64,000 nt of DNA from Ophiodon elongatus (GCA_016806645.1 JACSYO010001856.1:1239001-1303000), one strand, 5' to 3'; shown: positions 11,801 to 23,974, counted from the stretch's first letter. A program made the numbers and translations. The notes: generated from the letters alone by a model not told the origin.

Positions 11801-13486
11801 ATGAAATATACTGTAATCCTTCTTTACCTCATTCTGTTGCCATTCGATTTCTGTAATGACAAAGCTTGATGCTGCTTTTTTGTTATTTATACAACTCGAG
11901 ACCATACTGACCTGTGAATATACCAGGACTGTTTGGGGATAACATTGTCTAGGAGTCAGTAATTTACAATTGAATGTAAAAGTACCTGTTGTGGAAGATT
12001 TCCCATCACATACCTTAATAATGGCAGTTTGTGAACTCACCCATTAGGTTTGATATATTGCACAATACCTGTTAGAATTACATACTGTGAAGTGAACAAA
12101 TAGTTAAGCCCCTGACTATTGATGATGATTAATTTCATCATCCATGAATCTGACAGAAACACATGTACTGTATGCTGGCAACCTAGCCTTGAGCTCTATT
12201 TGCTAACGCCTGGTCCTTCCTTGGTGTCCTGCATTAAAAGGTAACAGTGATTCTGTTTCACAGCTCATTTGAAGTGATCATGTCTCTGTGGTCATGAGAC
12301 TGTAGACACATCAAGCTCTATACCCCTGAACTAATGTGGAGCAGCTGTCATATTCTCTACACAACAAACATCCCTCTTTCGACTCAGTTGGCCAGTTCCA
12401 CTCGATATAAAGCACACACCTCTCAGAGCAACTGCAAGCTGTTGAAAGCTTGACGCTATGCAGCATGATTCAAGAAGTCTCACTTCTCAATGAGACTAAG
12501 ATGGCCATTTCGTCCTCTTCGTATCTATACAGTCTGCTGCACATTTATATTATGGTTCAGGTGCTGAACTATTCCAATTAAACTAATTGGGACATTAAAA
12601 TGTACAACACCGATAAGTCATTAACGCTATCATTTCAATTAGTGAAAACATCCTTATCGTTATATCAATATAAGGAAAATAGCTAACAAACAGATTTTGT
12701 ACATGATTTGATAATGATTTTACAATATTGATGTGTTGAAAAAAAGGAAACAAAAATGTATAAATAGCAAAGTGTCTAAGTTCTTTCATCATTATAGATA
12801 TTAATTCATGATGAACACATTCTGACAAAAGTATTGTAGCCCTGAAGCATTTAGAATAATTGACTCTCTTGCTGTAGAATCTGGATACCTCCGTGGACCT
12901 GTACTTGGACCTGTACTTGTATAGCACTTCTCTAGTCTTACGACCACTTAAAAGTGCTTTAACACTATGTGTAGCCTGTGTCTATTGACCTTGACTGACA
13001 CAAACAGTGAATACATTCATGAATTTGCTCACAGTCATATACACATGCAATCGATTACCCCACCAACCCCTTCTACCAACCACATCCACATGCAAGCTCA
13101 TACACCCAATGCCTTCATTCTCTGTCAGCACCTCTGGAATACAGTTTAATTGATATCTAAGTGGTGAGGGTGACTAGGATGTTCTGTGAGATTTCCTACA
13201 AAGACATACACCCAACATTCATTTTTTTTAAAACTGAAAAGAATGTTTGAATGTTCAAATTCATAGTCTGGATTTCTTCTGCATTTTAATCATTGTTTTC
13301 CTTGTATAAAAGGTTTGGAGATTGCTTAGTGAGAAACCTTTTACTTTACGCATGTTAAAGATGAAACAGATTGTCCTCTGTCTCTGTAATTGCAAAGTAT
13401 TATCTCAGGTTCTTCCTGCTTGTGTTTAAGTGTGAACTGAGAATCTGCAGCCAAATTGTAAATATCTGTAATTTCTTGTCTTTCAG
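8857..13486 (+). other. unc13c: Putative first intron of unc13c
   Basis: No second gene is visible. Contents include GT/CA-rich sequence around 9400-9600, a short stretch at about 11510-11575 that resembles a common teleost repeat (GTCCTTAAGCAAGACACTTT), and a repeat fragment at 12917-13140. Intron status depends on the donor at 8857 and acceptor at 13485-13486 both being used. Confidence 0.45.
12917..13140. mobile_element. Teleost interspersed repeat fragment
   Basis: TTGTATAGCACTTCTCTAGT followed by ACGACCACTTAAAAGTGCTT and a CA-rich segment with repeated CACATGCAA. This wording is recurrent in fish genomes. A 12-bp unit GGACCTGTACTT is tandemly duplicated just before it (12895-12918). Boundaries are approximate and the family name is not known to me. 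Confidence 0.5.
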
Positions 13487-13490
13487 AGAG

Positions 13491-13562
13491 ATGTTCCTTT
13501 TCGGGAGAAAGGCCACTGGATTTAAAAGTATTAGTGTGTCTCTACGTGGACTTTGGGGTTAG
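13491..13562 (+). other. Possible upstream ORF in unc13c 5' UTR
   Basis: A strong acceptor (TTTCTTGTCTTTCAG, AG at 13485-13486) would open the giant exon at 13487, giving about 199 nt of 5' UTR. An ATG four bases inside it starts a 23-codon frame ending at TAG 13560-13562, well before the main ATG. If the weaker acceptor ending at 13674 (TGTCCACAG) is used instead, this small frame is intronic. Its coding potential is unproven. Confidence 0.35.
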
Positions 13563-13685
13563 TGATTTTGAGCTGGGATCCGACTGTCAAGCACTTGCTG
13601 ATTGTGCTAGGCTCATCACCGCTGTATTCTCAGCCAACTTCCCCTTTCACTAGATGATAAAAAACTGTCCACAGGATTGCCATCC

Positions 13686-16600
13686 ATGGTTTCTGCCCTA
13701 ATAAATACTATATCATCCTACATTAAAAAGATTTGTAAAGGAATGTTTACAAAGAAATTGGCAAACCCAATAAAGAAGAAAGAGAGAAGTGAAAATAAAG
13801 AGCCCAAATTGACCACTGATTTGCAAGCACACAATCCAACTCTCTCTACCACACTGAAGACTACAGTTAAAAAGATTTCCAAATGCTCTTCGGCACGTAA
13901 CATATCTCTTGAAGAAGACGACGGAAAGTACGACTGCTCATCCCTTTCACCCACTTTCAGTTATCGTGTAGCTATAGCAAATGGACTGCCGAAAAACTCT
14001 CTTTTTTTAAATAATAATGAAAGTATCTTTCCTGCGGTTCTTTCCATTGATAGTAGTTACTCTGACTCTTTGAGTGAGACAAAACTTGTCAGGAGATTGG
14101 ATGAGCATAAATCACACACTATGCCAGTAAGACGAAACAGGAAGAGCCTGATCAGTTTGGCTCCCTCTGATGGCAGCTCTGAGGGCGAGCGAGTGGAACG
14201 CTCCAGTCTACACACACTTAGGCTGGGTGCTCTACGCAAGTTAAGAAAATGGAAAAAGAGTCAGGAATGTGTCTCCTCAGACTCCGAGGTGAGCAATTGG
14301 AAGAAAACCTTGGGCATCCGGAGCAAGTCCTTGGACCGCGCTGGACGGCAGCAAAAGAGCTCAACCCTGGAGCCTGGCTCCTCCTCCACAGGTTGCATCA
14401 GTCAGACCCAGGATGTCATGGAGATGATCTTTAAGGAGCTTCAGGGGATCAGCCAGATAGAGACAGAACTGTCTGAGCTACGTGGCCATGTAAATGCCCT
14501 GAAAAGCTCCATTGATGAGATCTCCAGCAGTGTGGAAGTAGTTCAGAGTGAGATTGAGCAGCTTCGCACAGGATTTGTCCAGTCTAGAAGGGAAACACGA
14601 GATATTCATGACTACATAAAACAAATTAGCCACCAGGCCAATAATTCAACCTTGAGGTTCCTTAATGTTCCTGAAGAAAAGTCAGAAAAAACAGAGAGTT
14701 TAATTTATAAAATACTAAAAGACAAAATGGGTTTCATTGATGCCCTTAAAACAATAAAAATTGAGCTTGCTCACAGGTTAGGGCAACAAAGAGAATGTTC
14801 TAATGCAAAACCCCGCCCTATTATTGTTATTTTTGCAACAACTCAAGAGAGGGATATAGTCTTGAAAAAGTGCTATAAACTTAAAGGAACAGGCATTACA
14901 GTCTCCACTGATAGCTTAACTCATGATGGAAAGGAGAGAAAAGACAAAACAATGTCTTCCTCACAAACTTATGAAAGCATGGATATAAAGGCCTCAGGGA
15001 AGGATAAAGTGGTGGAGAGTGATGACTGGGACTCAATGGACAGTGATAAAGAATTAGATGAATTAAGCCGAAATAAATATGCAATGGTGGTTTCAAAGCC
15101 TGTTCACAAGAGCAAATCAGAGAAGAGGCGATCCCATGACCATAGCCGGTCAGGAGAGGAAGCAGGCTACTCAGGCGCTGTTCACTATGCTGATGACGCT
15201 TACTATGACCCAGACAAGCATACAAAGACTTACTACTCTGATTTGACCCCAGGTTGGCTTTCTCAGAGTGACTATTCCACCCCTAAACTCAGCCGCTCTG
15301 AGTCTGACTGCTCAAAACTTTGTCAGTCATATTCAGAAGACTTTTCAGAGAGTCAGTTCTTTACACGGGCAAATGGCTGCTCCCTGCTGTCCTCCTCAGA
15401 TCAGGAACTGTGGCAGAGAAAACAAGAAGACATGACTTCCTCCTGGTATGCTAGCGACAGTCACCAACTCAGCCATGAGAATCAAGCATATGAACACAAT
15501 GAGATTGAGACTACGGAAACTATTGACAGTGGGGTGAGCAATGGACTGGTCTGCATGTCTGGGGACAGAAGCCACCACAGTGGCTCCCAGCCGTCTCTGC
15601 AAGGTGACTTATCACCCTGGAAAGACTGGCATCAACTAGAGCAGGGTGCTGATTCTGGCTTGGAAGCCTCCATTGAGATTAGCAGTCCCTTTGACCCATC
15701 AACAATACCTGGTTTTCCAGAAAACATCACTAAATGTCAGGAGGTTGATTTACAATTTGAGGGAGATGAAGAATTCATGATGCTTGACAGAGAATCTTCC
15801 CTACCACCTATAACCACCCACATTATTGCTCCCGTCACAGAACGTGAGTCTGTCATCAAGACATCTGCCCGGCAGTCCAAGGAGGGAAATAAGATTAACA
15901 CAAAAGAAAACACAAAAATATCATCTAAAGATACACCTAAAGCTGCTGCTAAAATTACACATAAACAGACCAAATTGGCACATAAAGAAGAAGCAAACAT
16001 CAAAATATTGCCAAAAGAAAGCTCAAAGGTATCTGCTAAGGTTTCATCTAAAGTGACCTCTAAAACAGTTCTTAAAGAGTCACCTAAGGAGATTCAGAAA
16101 TCTGGAGCTAAAGAATCTGTTCAACCTGTCCCTAAAGAAAGCGTTAAAGTCACACCTAAAGAGGCCACAAAACCCAGTGTTAAAGAAGTATCTAAAGTGA
16201 CATCTAAGATAACTTCTAGTGAGGCTGCTAAAGTGACACCTAAAGTGACCCCAAAAGCTAGCCCTACAATTACTCCGAAAGAAAGTCCTAAAGAATCACC
16301 TAAAGAGAGTCCTAAAATAACCCCAATTGAGAGCCCTGTTTCAACCCCGAAAGAGTCCCCTAAGGAATCCCCTAAAGAGTCTCCCAAAGTCATTGCTAAA
16401 GATCCCCCACAAATTGCATCTAACGAAGGTCTGAAAGTTGTTGCTAAAGAGGTTACCAAAGAAGCTGAAAAACTACCCCCAAAAGAGGTATCGAAAGAGA
16501 TGCCTAAGGTAGCATCTAAGGAGACTGGTAAAGTACCCACGAAAGAAGTTTCTAAATTTCCACCTAAAGAAGTTTCTAAGATTCCACCTAAAGAAGTCCC

Positions 16601-17760
16601 GAAGATAGCCCCAAAAGAGAGTCCTTTGGTGTCCCCCAAAGAGACCCCTACAGCCACCCAAATAGAAGCCCCTAAAGTAGGACCCAAAGTAGCCTCTAAA
16701 GATGCCCCTAAGGAAACCCCCAAAGTCATTCCTAAAGATAAATTCCCTGAACTGGATGTCAATCATAGCTTCCACCAGACCCAGCCTAAGTCTACAACTA
16801 TGTACCGCAGTCAGAGTGAGATTCGAACAGAGAAGGTTGAGGAGGTTCCCAAGTCTTGGAGCAGTAGGCTGAGCATAGATCTCAGTGAGAAGTCCTTTGG
16901 TTTTGGCTTTGGCAATACACTGCAAAGGGCTAAGTCAGCTTTAGAAGTTGTTTGGAAGTCTGGCCCTCAAACTCCTACACCTGCGCCTCCTGAGGAGACC
17001 ACAAATTCATCATTTATGGGGCGTTTCCGCACCCTGTCCACCTCTGGTATAACTACTACTACAATAGACTCTGATGCCAACACAGAGCATGTCTTCAACA
17101 AGGCAGAGGACGATAAAGCAGGTGCAGAGGCAGAAGCTGGGGAACAACCAGTGGACAATGAGACCCACTATGTTGAAGTGATGGAGCAGGTATTAGCTAG
17201 CTTAGAGAACAAAAGTAATGCTAATGAGACAGAGGAGACAGATGAGCCTGCACAGGACTGTGAGACTTCTCAGGACTATGATGTGTCTGATGACATTGAG
17301 GCCTCACTAGACGATGATCCCTTTCAGGATTTTGAGGCCTCTCAAGATTTTGAAGCGACAGAAGACCATGAGACAAGTAAAGAGGCATGCGTTCTGGAGC
17401 ATGATTTCAGTTTGGATGAAGAGTACAGTGAAGAATATGAAACCCAACTCACAGAGGACACTGCTGAATATGACGCAATGGTGGAGTATGTAGACGTAGA
17501 AGAACCAGATGACAATGATGTGACAGAGGAGATGGAAGAGGGTGATGAGGAGTTAGAGGAGGTAGAGGAGATCATAGAGGAGGCCGTTGAGGGATCTGAA
17601 AAAGTAGAGCAACAGCAGGAGGATGAAAACAAAAATGTTCCAGAGGAGAAGCCTACAGAGGCCCCACCCAAGAAACGTGTGAGACCCACATTCAAGGAGG
17701 CAGCACTGAGGGCCTACAGAAAACAGATGTCTGAATTGGAGCAGCAGATCCTGGCAGGGG
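13686..17760 (+). CDS. unc13c: Munc13-3 / UNC13C giant N-terminal coding exon (partial gene)
   Basis: This exon encodes the unique N-terminal region of the presynaptic vesicle-priming protein Munc13-3, about 1358 codons. The ATG at 13686 is the first in frame after a TAG at 13608; the context has T at -3 and G at +4. The first residues include ICKGMFTKKLAN, which I recall as typical of UNC13C. Order: basic N-terminus; conserved LRKLRKWKKSQE (about residues 180-195); coiled coil about 243-315; a LINE ORF1p-like fold about 322-416; conserved SKLCQSYSEDF block about 519-585; Lys/Pro/Glu/Ser repeat about 739-1019; calmodulin-binding segment about 1056-1090; an acidic region about 1170-1315; then conserved FKEAALRAYRKQMSELE. 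The exon ends at a GTATGA donor (17761), phase 1; the frame running on to TAA at 17853-17855 is intron. UNC13B's long brain form also has a large N-terminal exon, but the similarity I recognise is to UNC13C. Confidence 0.93.
14412..14936 (+). other. unc13c: Coiled coil plus LINE ORF1p-like RRM fold within unc13c exon
   Basis: Residues about 243-315 form a long heptad-rich helix (MEMIFKELQGISQIETELSE onward), ending in RDIHDYIKQ. About ten residues later comes LRFLNVPEE, then ELAHRLGQ, KPRPIIVIF, RDIVLKKCYKLKG and TGITVSTD. The order coiled coil, LRxxxVPE, (A/Q)HR, RPIIVxF, then a (V)LKxxxxLKG segment matches the layout of LINE-1-type ORF1 proteins (coiled coil, RRM, C-terminal lobe). Homology is inferred from motif order, not from an alignment score. 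The frame is intact, and I recall an equivalent segment in mammalian UNC13C, so it would be an old part of the gene rather than a fresh insertion. Confidence 0.6.
15900..16742 (+). repeat. unc13c: In-frame Lys-Glu-Pro-Ser repeat region of Munc13-3
   Basis: About 280 codons built from short imperfect units of the type (S/T/A)-P-K-E and K-(V/I)-(S/T)-(S/P)-K, for example KESPKESPKESP. Copies differ at third positions and many second positions, so the array is old and diverged rather than a recent slippage tract. It is predicted to be disordered and strongly charged. I do not recall such an array in mammalian UNC13C. The 213-codon minus-strand open frame at 16121-16762 is the mirror of this repeat, not a gene. 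Confidence 0.85.
16850..16960 (+). other. unc13c: Calmodulin-binding segment of Munc13-3
   Basis: Residues about 1056-1090 read KSWSSRLSIDLSEKSF, then LQRAKSALEVVW ending in Trp1090. Long Munc13 isoforms (bMunc13-2 and Munc13-3) are known to bind Ca2+/calmodulin through a hydrophobic-anchor site in this part of the protein, and this wording is what I recall of that site in mammals. It would link residual presynaptic Ca2+ to priming rate. Confidence 0.65.
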
Positions 17761-19269
17761 GTATGACTCTTTACTCGTTTTTGTTTGTCAGTGTCACTTT
17801 AATTTTGTACTGTTTGACAGAGCCTTACATTGGCAATACATGGATACAACCATAATGGTAACTGTAAGTAGTCGTTAAAACCAAGCACCATGGGCTTAAA
17901 AAACGTAATCAGAGGACTTGTGTTACAGCACATTTAGTACAAATTGTGAATACTTAGCAGTAGCCAACATCTCAGCTTCAACTGTTTTGAAAACTCTTGG
18001 TTTTGTTAGTGCACTGTTTGTGCATTCAAGTTTTCTCTCTGAGACTTGTCAGAAAAGACAAATAACTAGCAAACATGGACATCAGGGAAAGGGCAACTTG
18101 TATTTACAATGTTGTGTATTTCACTGAGAAGATGCAGCAAATAACTCTTATGTCTCAGATGTTGAAGCATATTTGACATCATTTTGTGTTTCTCTGAGTT
18201 GAATTCAAAGGCTGCTTACGACGTTGAAAACTATATCCATAAACTTATAGTATGATTTTGGAAAATGGTGGGAAGTCATGTAGAGTAAACTATTTTTTGT
18301 TAATGAGCTAAAACATACAAATGCATTGTTATCCCAAGTGGTAATCCTTGACATCCAGTGGGTCCTCTGTGTTGTCAGTGGAAGTCTAAATCATAGTGAA
18401 TAACTTTCATTGATGAGGTGGAGACAAGCTGTAGACTTGGATGTTTTATATCTTTGGTTTTATGGGAACCTCAGATGTTGATCAACCTGAAGGATGTCTC
18501 TTTAAATTGGTAATTTATTTTGAGTTGAAAAACTGAAGAGGGGACTCTCTCTGGATGTCAGTATTACAGGTTGCATTGACTTTGTATTTGTATTCCCATG
18601 GCACAACTCTACATTCTCTCATAGCGGATTGTTGCTAGTGATAAGTGATAAGACTGTCAAACATGTTTTCTGGAGGTTTATCATTCATCATCAACAAAAT
18701 ATTGTAAACTCTACACTGAGGTGGCCTCCAAAACTACCACCAATTCTTCACAATGAATACAAACATGACTACAATGTTGCTATTGGGTGTCATTACGTTG
18801 GCACTGGCAGACAGTTAAAGCAAGTGTGAAGTCTTTACATATTGACTTACCACAGAGAACGTTATGTTCGTCACTGATGTTTGCATTGTGGTGTTTTAAA
18901 TAATATATATTTAATTCTCTACATTTAGTAGAATATTATGCCTTATGCTCTCATTTGTCTTTGTGTATCATTTTTTTTGCTCACTGCAGCTTTGTATCAA
19001 AATGCGATAAAGGTGATGGCTTACGTAAAAAGCATTCAATTTAAAATCAACGTAGGTATATAAATGGTTAAGATTTACACATTGAAGGAAAAGGAGTCTT
19101 TCAATAGGAATAAAAAAAGAGACCAGGGAATTTCCACTCTTACTTAAAATGAAAAAGCTCTTGACCTACATATGTAGCTGCAGCTGTGGTACTCATGGTG
19201 AGGTAGGTAATGTTGTTCAGGGAATACAGGCTACACCTGAAGACTGTGACAGATGTGTGCATAAACCCA

Positions 19270-19303
19270 TTTAGTGGCCACATTCACCAATGTGGCCACT
19301 AAA
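19270..19303. repeat. Perfect 15-bp inverted repeat with 4-base loop
   Basis: TTTAGTGGCCACATT is followed after CACC by its exact reverse complement AATGTGGCCACTAAA. In the unc13c pre-mRNA this would fold into a stable small hairpin. No function is known. Confidence 0.95.
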
Positions 19304-22300
19304 AGGCACAGAATGTTATTGACTGAAAATCTTACATTAGGAGAGATTCCTTCATTGTCATATGGTTATACGACCAGTCCTACCAACTTTTTAAGATCAA
19401 CAAACTGCAACTCATAAGAGGTATAGTACACAGTACACTATGCATTATCATTAAAAGTATTACCATACGGTTATATATACCATTACTCTCATTAAATTAT
19501 TCAATTCAATTCACTTCAGTCCAATGTGTGTTAACCCATCCATGTCAACACGGTCAGAATATAGGCAGAAGGGATGCACCAATCTTTTGAACTGATATTA
19601 CCTTATTTTAATCATGTCTCATTTGAAAATAGATTTTTGATACCAGTATAGTTGTTTGCTGGTTAAAAAAAATCTAGTACAATACAAGGGCCTATATTTA
19701 TTTGATTTTTTTAACCTCACACCGCAACATAATCACGAAAAATAAAGAACTGTAACCAATACGCTACTCAGTGGAACATTTTACAGTTGAAAAACAAACT
19801 TGTCAGTGCTCTTTGGTGGATCATTTATTTAATGGCGACATAAATCTAAATCGCCTCAAACATGTGTTTGGCATTTATGTACTGAAATGTCTGGCTATTT
19901 ATTGACTGATTGTCCATTTTTATTCTTATACATTGCTTTTGCTGAACTACCAGACGAAAAGTGTGAAGAGTCTATCCAACAGTCTGTCTCATTGAGTGAT
20001 TGACTCACTTTTCATTGTTGACTCGTGCACGTGTGAGGTGAGGCACGCTGTAGACTCCGGGCATATGACTCCAAATTAAAATGTGTGACCAATTGTCCTT
20101 ACTGTCCGATGGCTATTGGCTCTTTCCTTTATTTCTCTATTCGTTAGTTGTCTGTAGCAGTCTATATAGCAGTCACTTTATTGCTGTTCAGTGTTTCCCG
20201 GTTCTTTTAACAGTCACATATGAGTCCAAGATGCCATAGCTGTTATTAGTTTTCACTTTACCCAACAAATCTAAAACTATTGTGACAGAATGAGACAGGC
20301 CGAGATGAGTAGATTAAATTTGAGGCTGGATTAAATATAAACCAAAAAAAGGCAAATGTTCGTATACGATAATCTGGTGTGTGGTCAGATCTTTGGGTTC
20401 ACATATAGACAACAAAGTCGCCTTGCTTGTTTATAATGTGAAATGACTTGCGTGTTTTGATTATTTTTCAAGGTTTTATAGTTAAGTTGATGATAAAAGG
20501 GCATTGTAATTATTAGAGTTAGCCGTTTCTGGGCATTTTTATGCACATTATTCAGGTAATAGCGAACCTTTAAATACTGCAAATAACTAACAATATCTAA
20601 AAAAAAATGTACTTGCTTGAGGTAAATCATATTTAGTCAATAAATGGTTTATCCTCAAAATAAAATATTGTAAAGTTTGTTTAAAAAAGGGAACACCAAA
20701 GTCCAGCTATATTTTATGTTTAACACATATAATTTAGATAATGCTACCTGACATTTAAGCAAGTTAAGCAGTCCTTGACTGTATACATTCCCCCTGATTG
20801 GCTCTATGCCTTCATCTCGTGTAGCTGATGTGTGCTCCTCATGCTTGTGCTCTGAAGCATGCCGGCTGGTCTGTGTGGCAACTGTGAAGGGAGTCTCAGC
20901 TGTACTGCCACTCTTGCCAGGCCTGTCTTTAACCGGCTACAGCAGCGTCTGTATTCAGATGCAAATTCACACTCCCAAGGGCATTCTGTAACCAGGTCAG
21001 CCTTGCTTGGAATATTTATAGAGGTCTGCTGCTAGTGAAGTTTGCTGCTTGCTCCCGGGGGAGTAAAGGAGGTAGACCCTCTTTATGCTTAGTGCACCAT
21101 TTCTAGAGAAAGTGTGGATATAAAAAATGTTTGCTGTCTGTTGTTGTTGTAGTAGGTAATACCGTCCAATTCAAAGCACTGACTGATTCAGTATCACTGT
21201 TTTCATTTGACTGCTGTAAACGGGGAGAGCCTCCTTTACATAGTTTACTCTCTCAACTTGGAGGAGTTGTCTATAGTTGTCTTCGATTGCTGTGTTGCCA
21301 AATCTTCCTCATTTACATCGTATTATTTCCCCAAAACTTTTATAATAACTCATAATAACTTGGATTAAGTCAATAGGTTTGCCTTTATGTGTACAATTTA
21401 GATCAAATTTTCCCAAACAAACAAGTGCATCTTTGATTAGATTAGGGTCGATAACCCGTTTTACCCAAATGCTCTATTATTGGTTCACGCGTGGATTCTT
21501 TTTTTTGCGCGGAAATTGAACAAAATAAACCCTCTCACTTCAGATTGCCGCAAACATGGTTTGGTTCTGTGATATTGTTTGAGGTATCGGGTGGACAGGA
21601 AGTGAACAAACTGAAGCCACCACATTTTCATTACATCAAAGCCTGGAGGGCTGCAACCTCTCAATACACACATTTCCCCTTTGTCCCTCTCTTTTTACCA
21701 CAAATCCTGTAACACAATGAGTATTAATGACACAGCTTTCAAGATAACAAATACATGTGTGCAATGAATGCCATGAAACTCTAGCATAAATAAATGATAA
21801 ATAAATAAACACATATATAAATATATGAATAATACATTATTTCCTGTAGCTCAGGGAACTCACGAGCACATCACATTAAATAATATTTTGAACCGTAATA
21901 CGTATAACTATTTAAGAATGTTCACACTTTGTTCATGTTGAATCACATAAAAACATGTCTTTTCTGAGAGTTGGGTCGGGGTCTTGCGGACAGACATTTT
22001 TAATCTTATTTGTTAAATGAGGCCATGTGATCGAAACAATCTGGCGGTTGCAGCCTGCGTGAGGTATCTAGCTTCTGCCAAAGAAGAGGAATACTACGTT
22101 CTTTAATTTCAAAGTTGTCTTTTTAACATGTTTTCATAGGAGGCGATATAGGTTGTCCTCTTGGCATCACCTGGGTTTTGTGTAGAGTAATGGGAGTGCA
22201 GTACCCTAAAATCTGCGCACTTTCACTGAGGCTAAGCTCACTGTTGATAGTGAATATGCAAGTTTAATTCAAGTGCTTAGCGTTAGTCTGGCTGATGCTG

Positions 22301-23928
22301 ATTTGTTTTTATTGCCACGCATATTAAATACCAAATTTGTGGCGGCTGAAAAATGATTCGAAGGCACCGTCAGTTGAGCTGGACTAACTAATGAAGTACT
22401 GTAACATTAATACTGTTAAGTAAAAAACTTTTTTCTCGGTAATGTTAGGTATCTTGAGAAGAAAAGAAAAGCACGTGTTTATCACATTAATGATGGCTCT
22501 TTTCCAAGGTGAAATGCTCAAGATATAATGTTATTAATAATACTTCACAATGTCTGGATTTATTTCAGTGAATAAGTATACAGAGTTATTTATTAAGTTT
22601 AAATAACCCAAAATCTGTCCCCTGGTTGGATAAAGATGCACCAGCCAGCATTTTGTCAAGTTAAGCATGTACAACTGTTCTCAGTCCGGGAAAGATGATC
22701 CAAAAAGAAACCAATGCTGACTGTTGGTTATAGACACAAACCTTGGCATCTACATAAAAGAAGTGTTTAATGCCACTGTTGCAGCAGCATGAAGGTCACA
22801 CTTATTCCTGGATTGACACTAAATGGAAATATGAGCCATTTTAAGAAGTAATTAACCCAGCCACCGCAAAAATGCTTTATATATTTATTTGATTATTTTT
22901 GCTTTGACATATTGTGTGCAACTTTACGTTAAATCCTGCACTGCACTTGGTAACATTAGGTAATGCTAAGGCTGATCACAAATATTATGAAAGTTTAACT
23001 AATTGAATATTCAGTTATGTCAGATGTCATTTAAACTTTAACTTGTTAACTTTTACCTGAATGTTTTTCTTATTTATTTATGAATTTTATGTCTGTTGAT
23101 AGTAAGCTAACAGTTTAACCGTATTGCTTGCATGATTGAAACTGTTTATCACTCGCTTTTAAAAGGGTTAGTGTTTCACCTGTAACTTCAGATATTAAGT
23201 TACAAGACTTAGTTGACTCCAGTGAGATTTTAAACTTAGTGTACCAGCATGCAGTTCTGCTCTGGTGAGCTTTTTTATTTTATCAGGATGTGTTCACTGT
23301 ACGGCCTACAGCCTAGACTCTGTGCTGGGATCTTGCTGGCACTCTGATCCGATGAGCCCGACCACAAATTGGTGGTCATGTCAGACCTCATGGTCCCTCT
23401 CAACTCTCCTGCTCCAGTGACTCCACGTATACACACAACTGGTCCGTAGCATACACTTTGTGCAGGATTGGCTAAACTTCTGCTAGCTCTACAAATTAAA
23501 TAAAGCCATAGCTTTTATTGCAGTATACAAACTGTAAGGTTTGAACCCCATACTGAACTGGCGATATCTGATGTGTGCAGTATGTATTACAATGCTGCCC
23601 AACTCTTCTCCAATACACAGTACAATGATTTAAGGTCAAGGTGATGTGTCGCTGATGAAGGCTACAACGACAACCACTTGCCTAAGAGATTTGTTCATGC
23701 CCGTACACTACTGTGGTCTTTGCATTCATACTCCTCTTTATTATTATTATATATATAATTATCTTGATTTTCTGTATTGGACTTTGATCATGACATTCTT
23801 TTGTTAATGTGCTGAATGCTTCAAACTCAAGCTTCAAAAGACTTATGGAAATCATTCATCACAAATTTGAGGTTTCTTGATTTATTAAATATTTTTGTAC
23901 TGTCAAAAAGGACAAACCTCTCTCACTG

Positions 23929-23974
23929 TGTGTGTGTATATATACACACACACATATGTGTATATATATATACA

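Noticed and set aside
13677..13685. Start of translation at TTG 13677
   Set aside because: The first in-frame ATG is at 13686 and matches the family N-terminus; a TTG start is not expected in a vertebrate nuclear gene.
16121..16762. 213-codon open frame on the minus strand inside the giant exon
   Set aside because: It is the antisense of the Lys-Glu-Pro-Ser repeat, giving a monotonous Gly-Ser-Leu-Gly pattern with no independent support.
17761..17855. Continuation of the giant exon to the TAA as normal coding sequence
   Set aside because: A GTATGA donor at 17761 coincides with the end of family similarity (LEQQILAG) and the phase fits the next exon. The extension is treated as intron and only discussed as a possible isoform.
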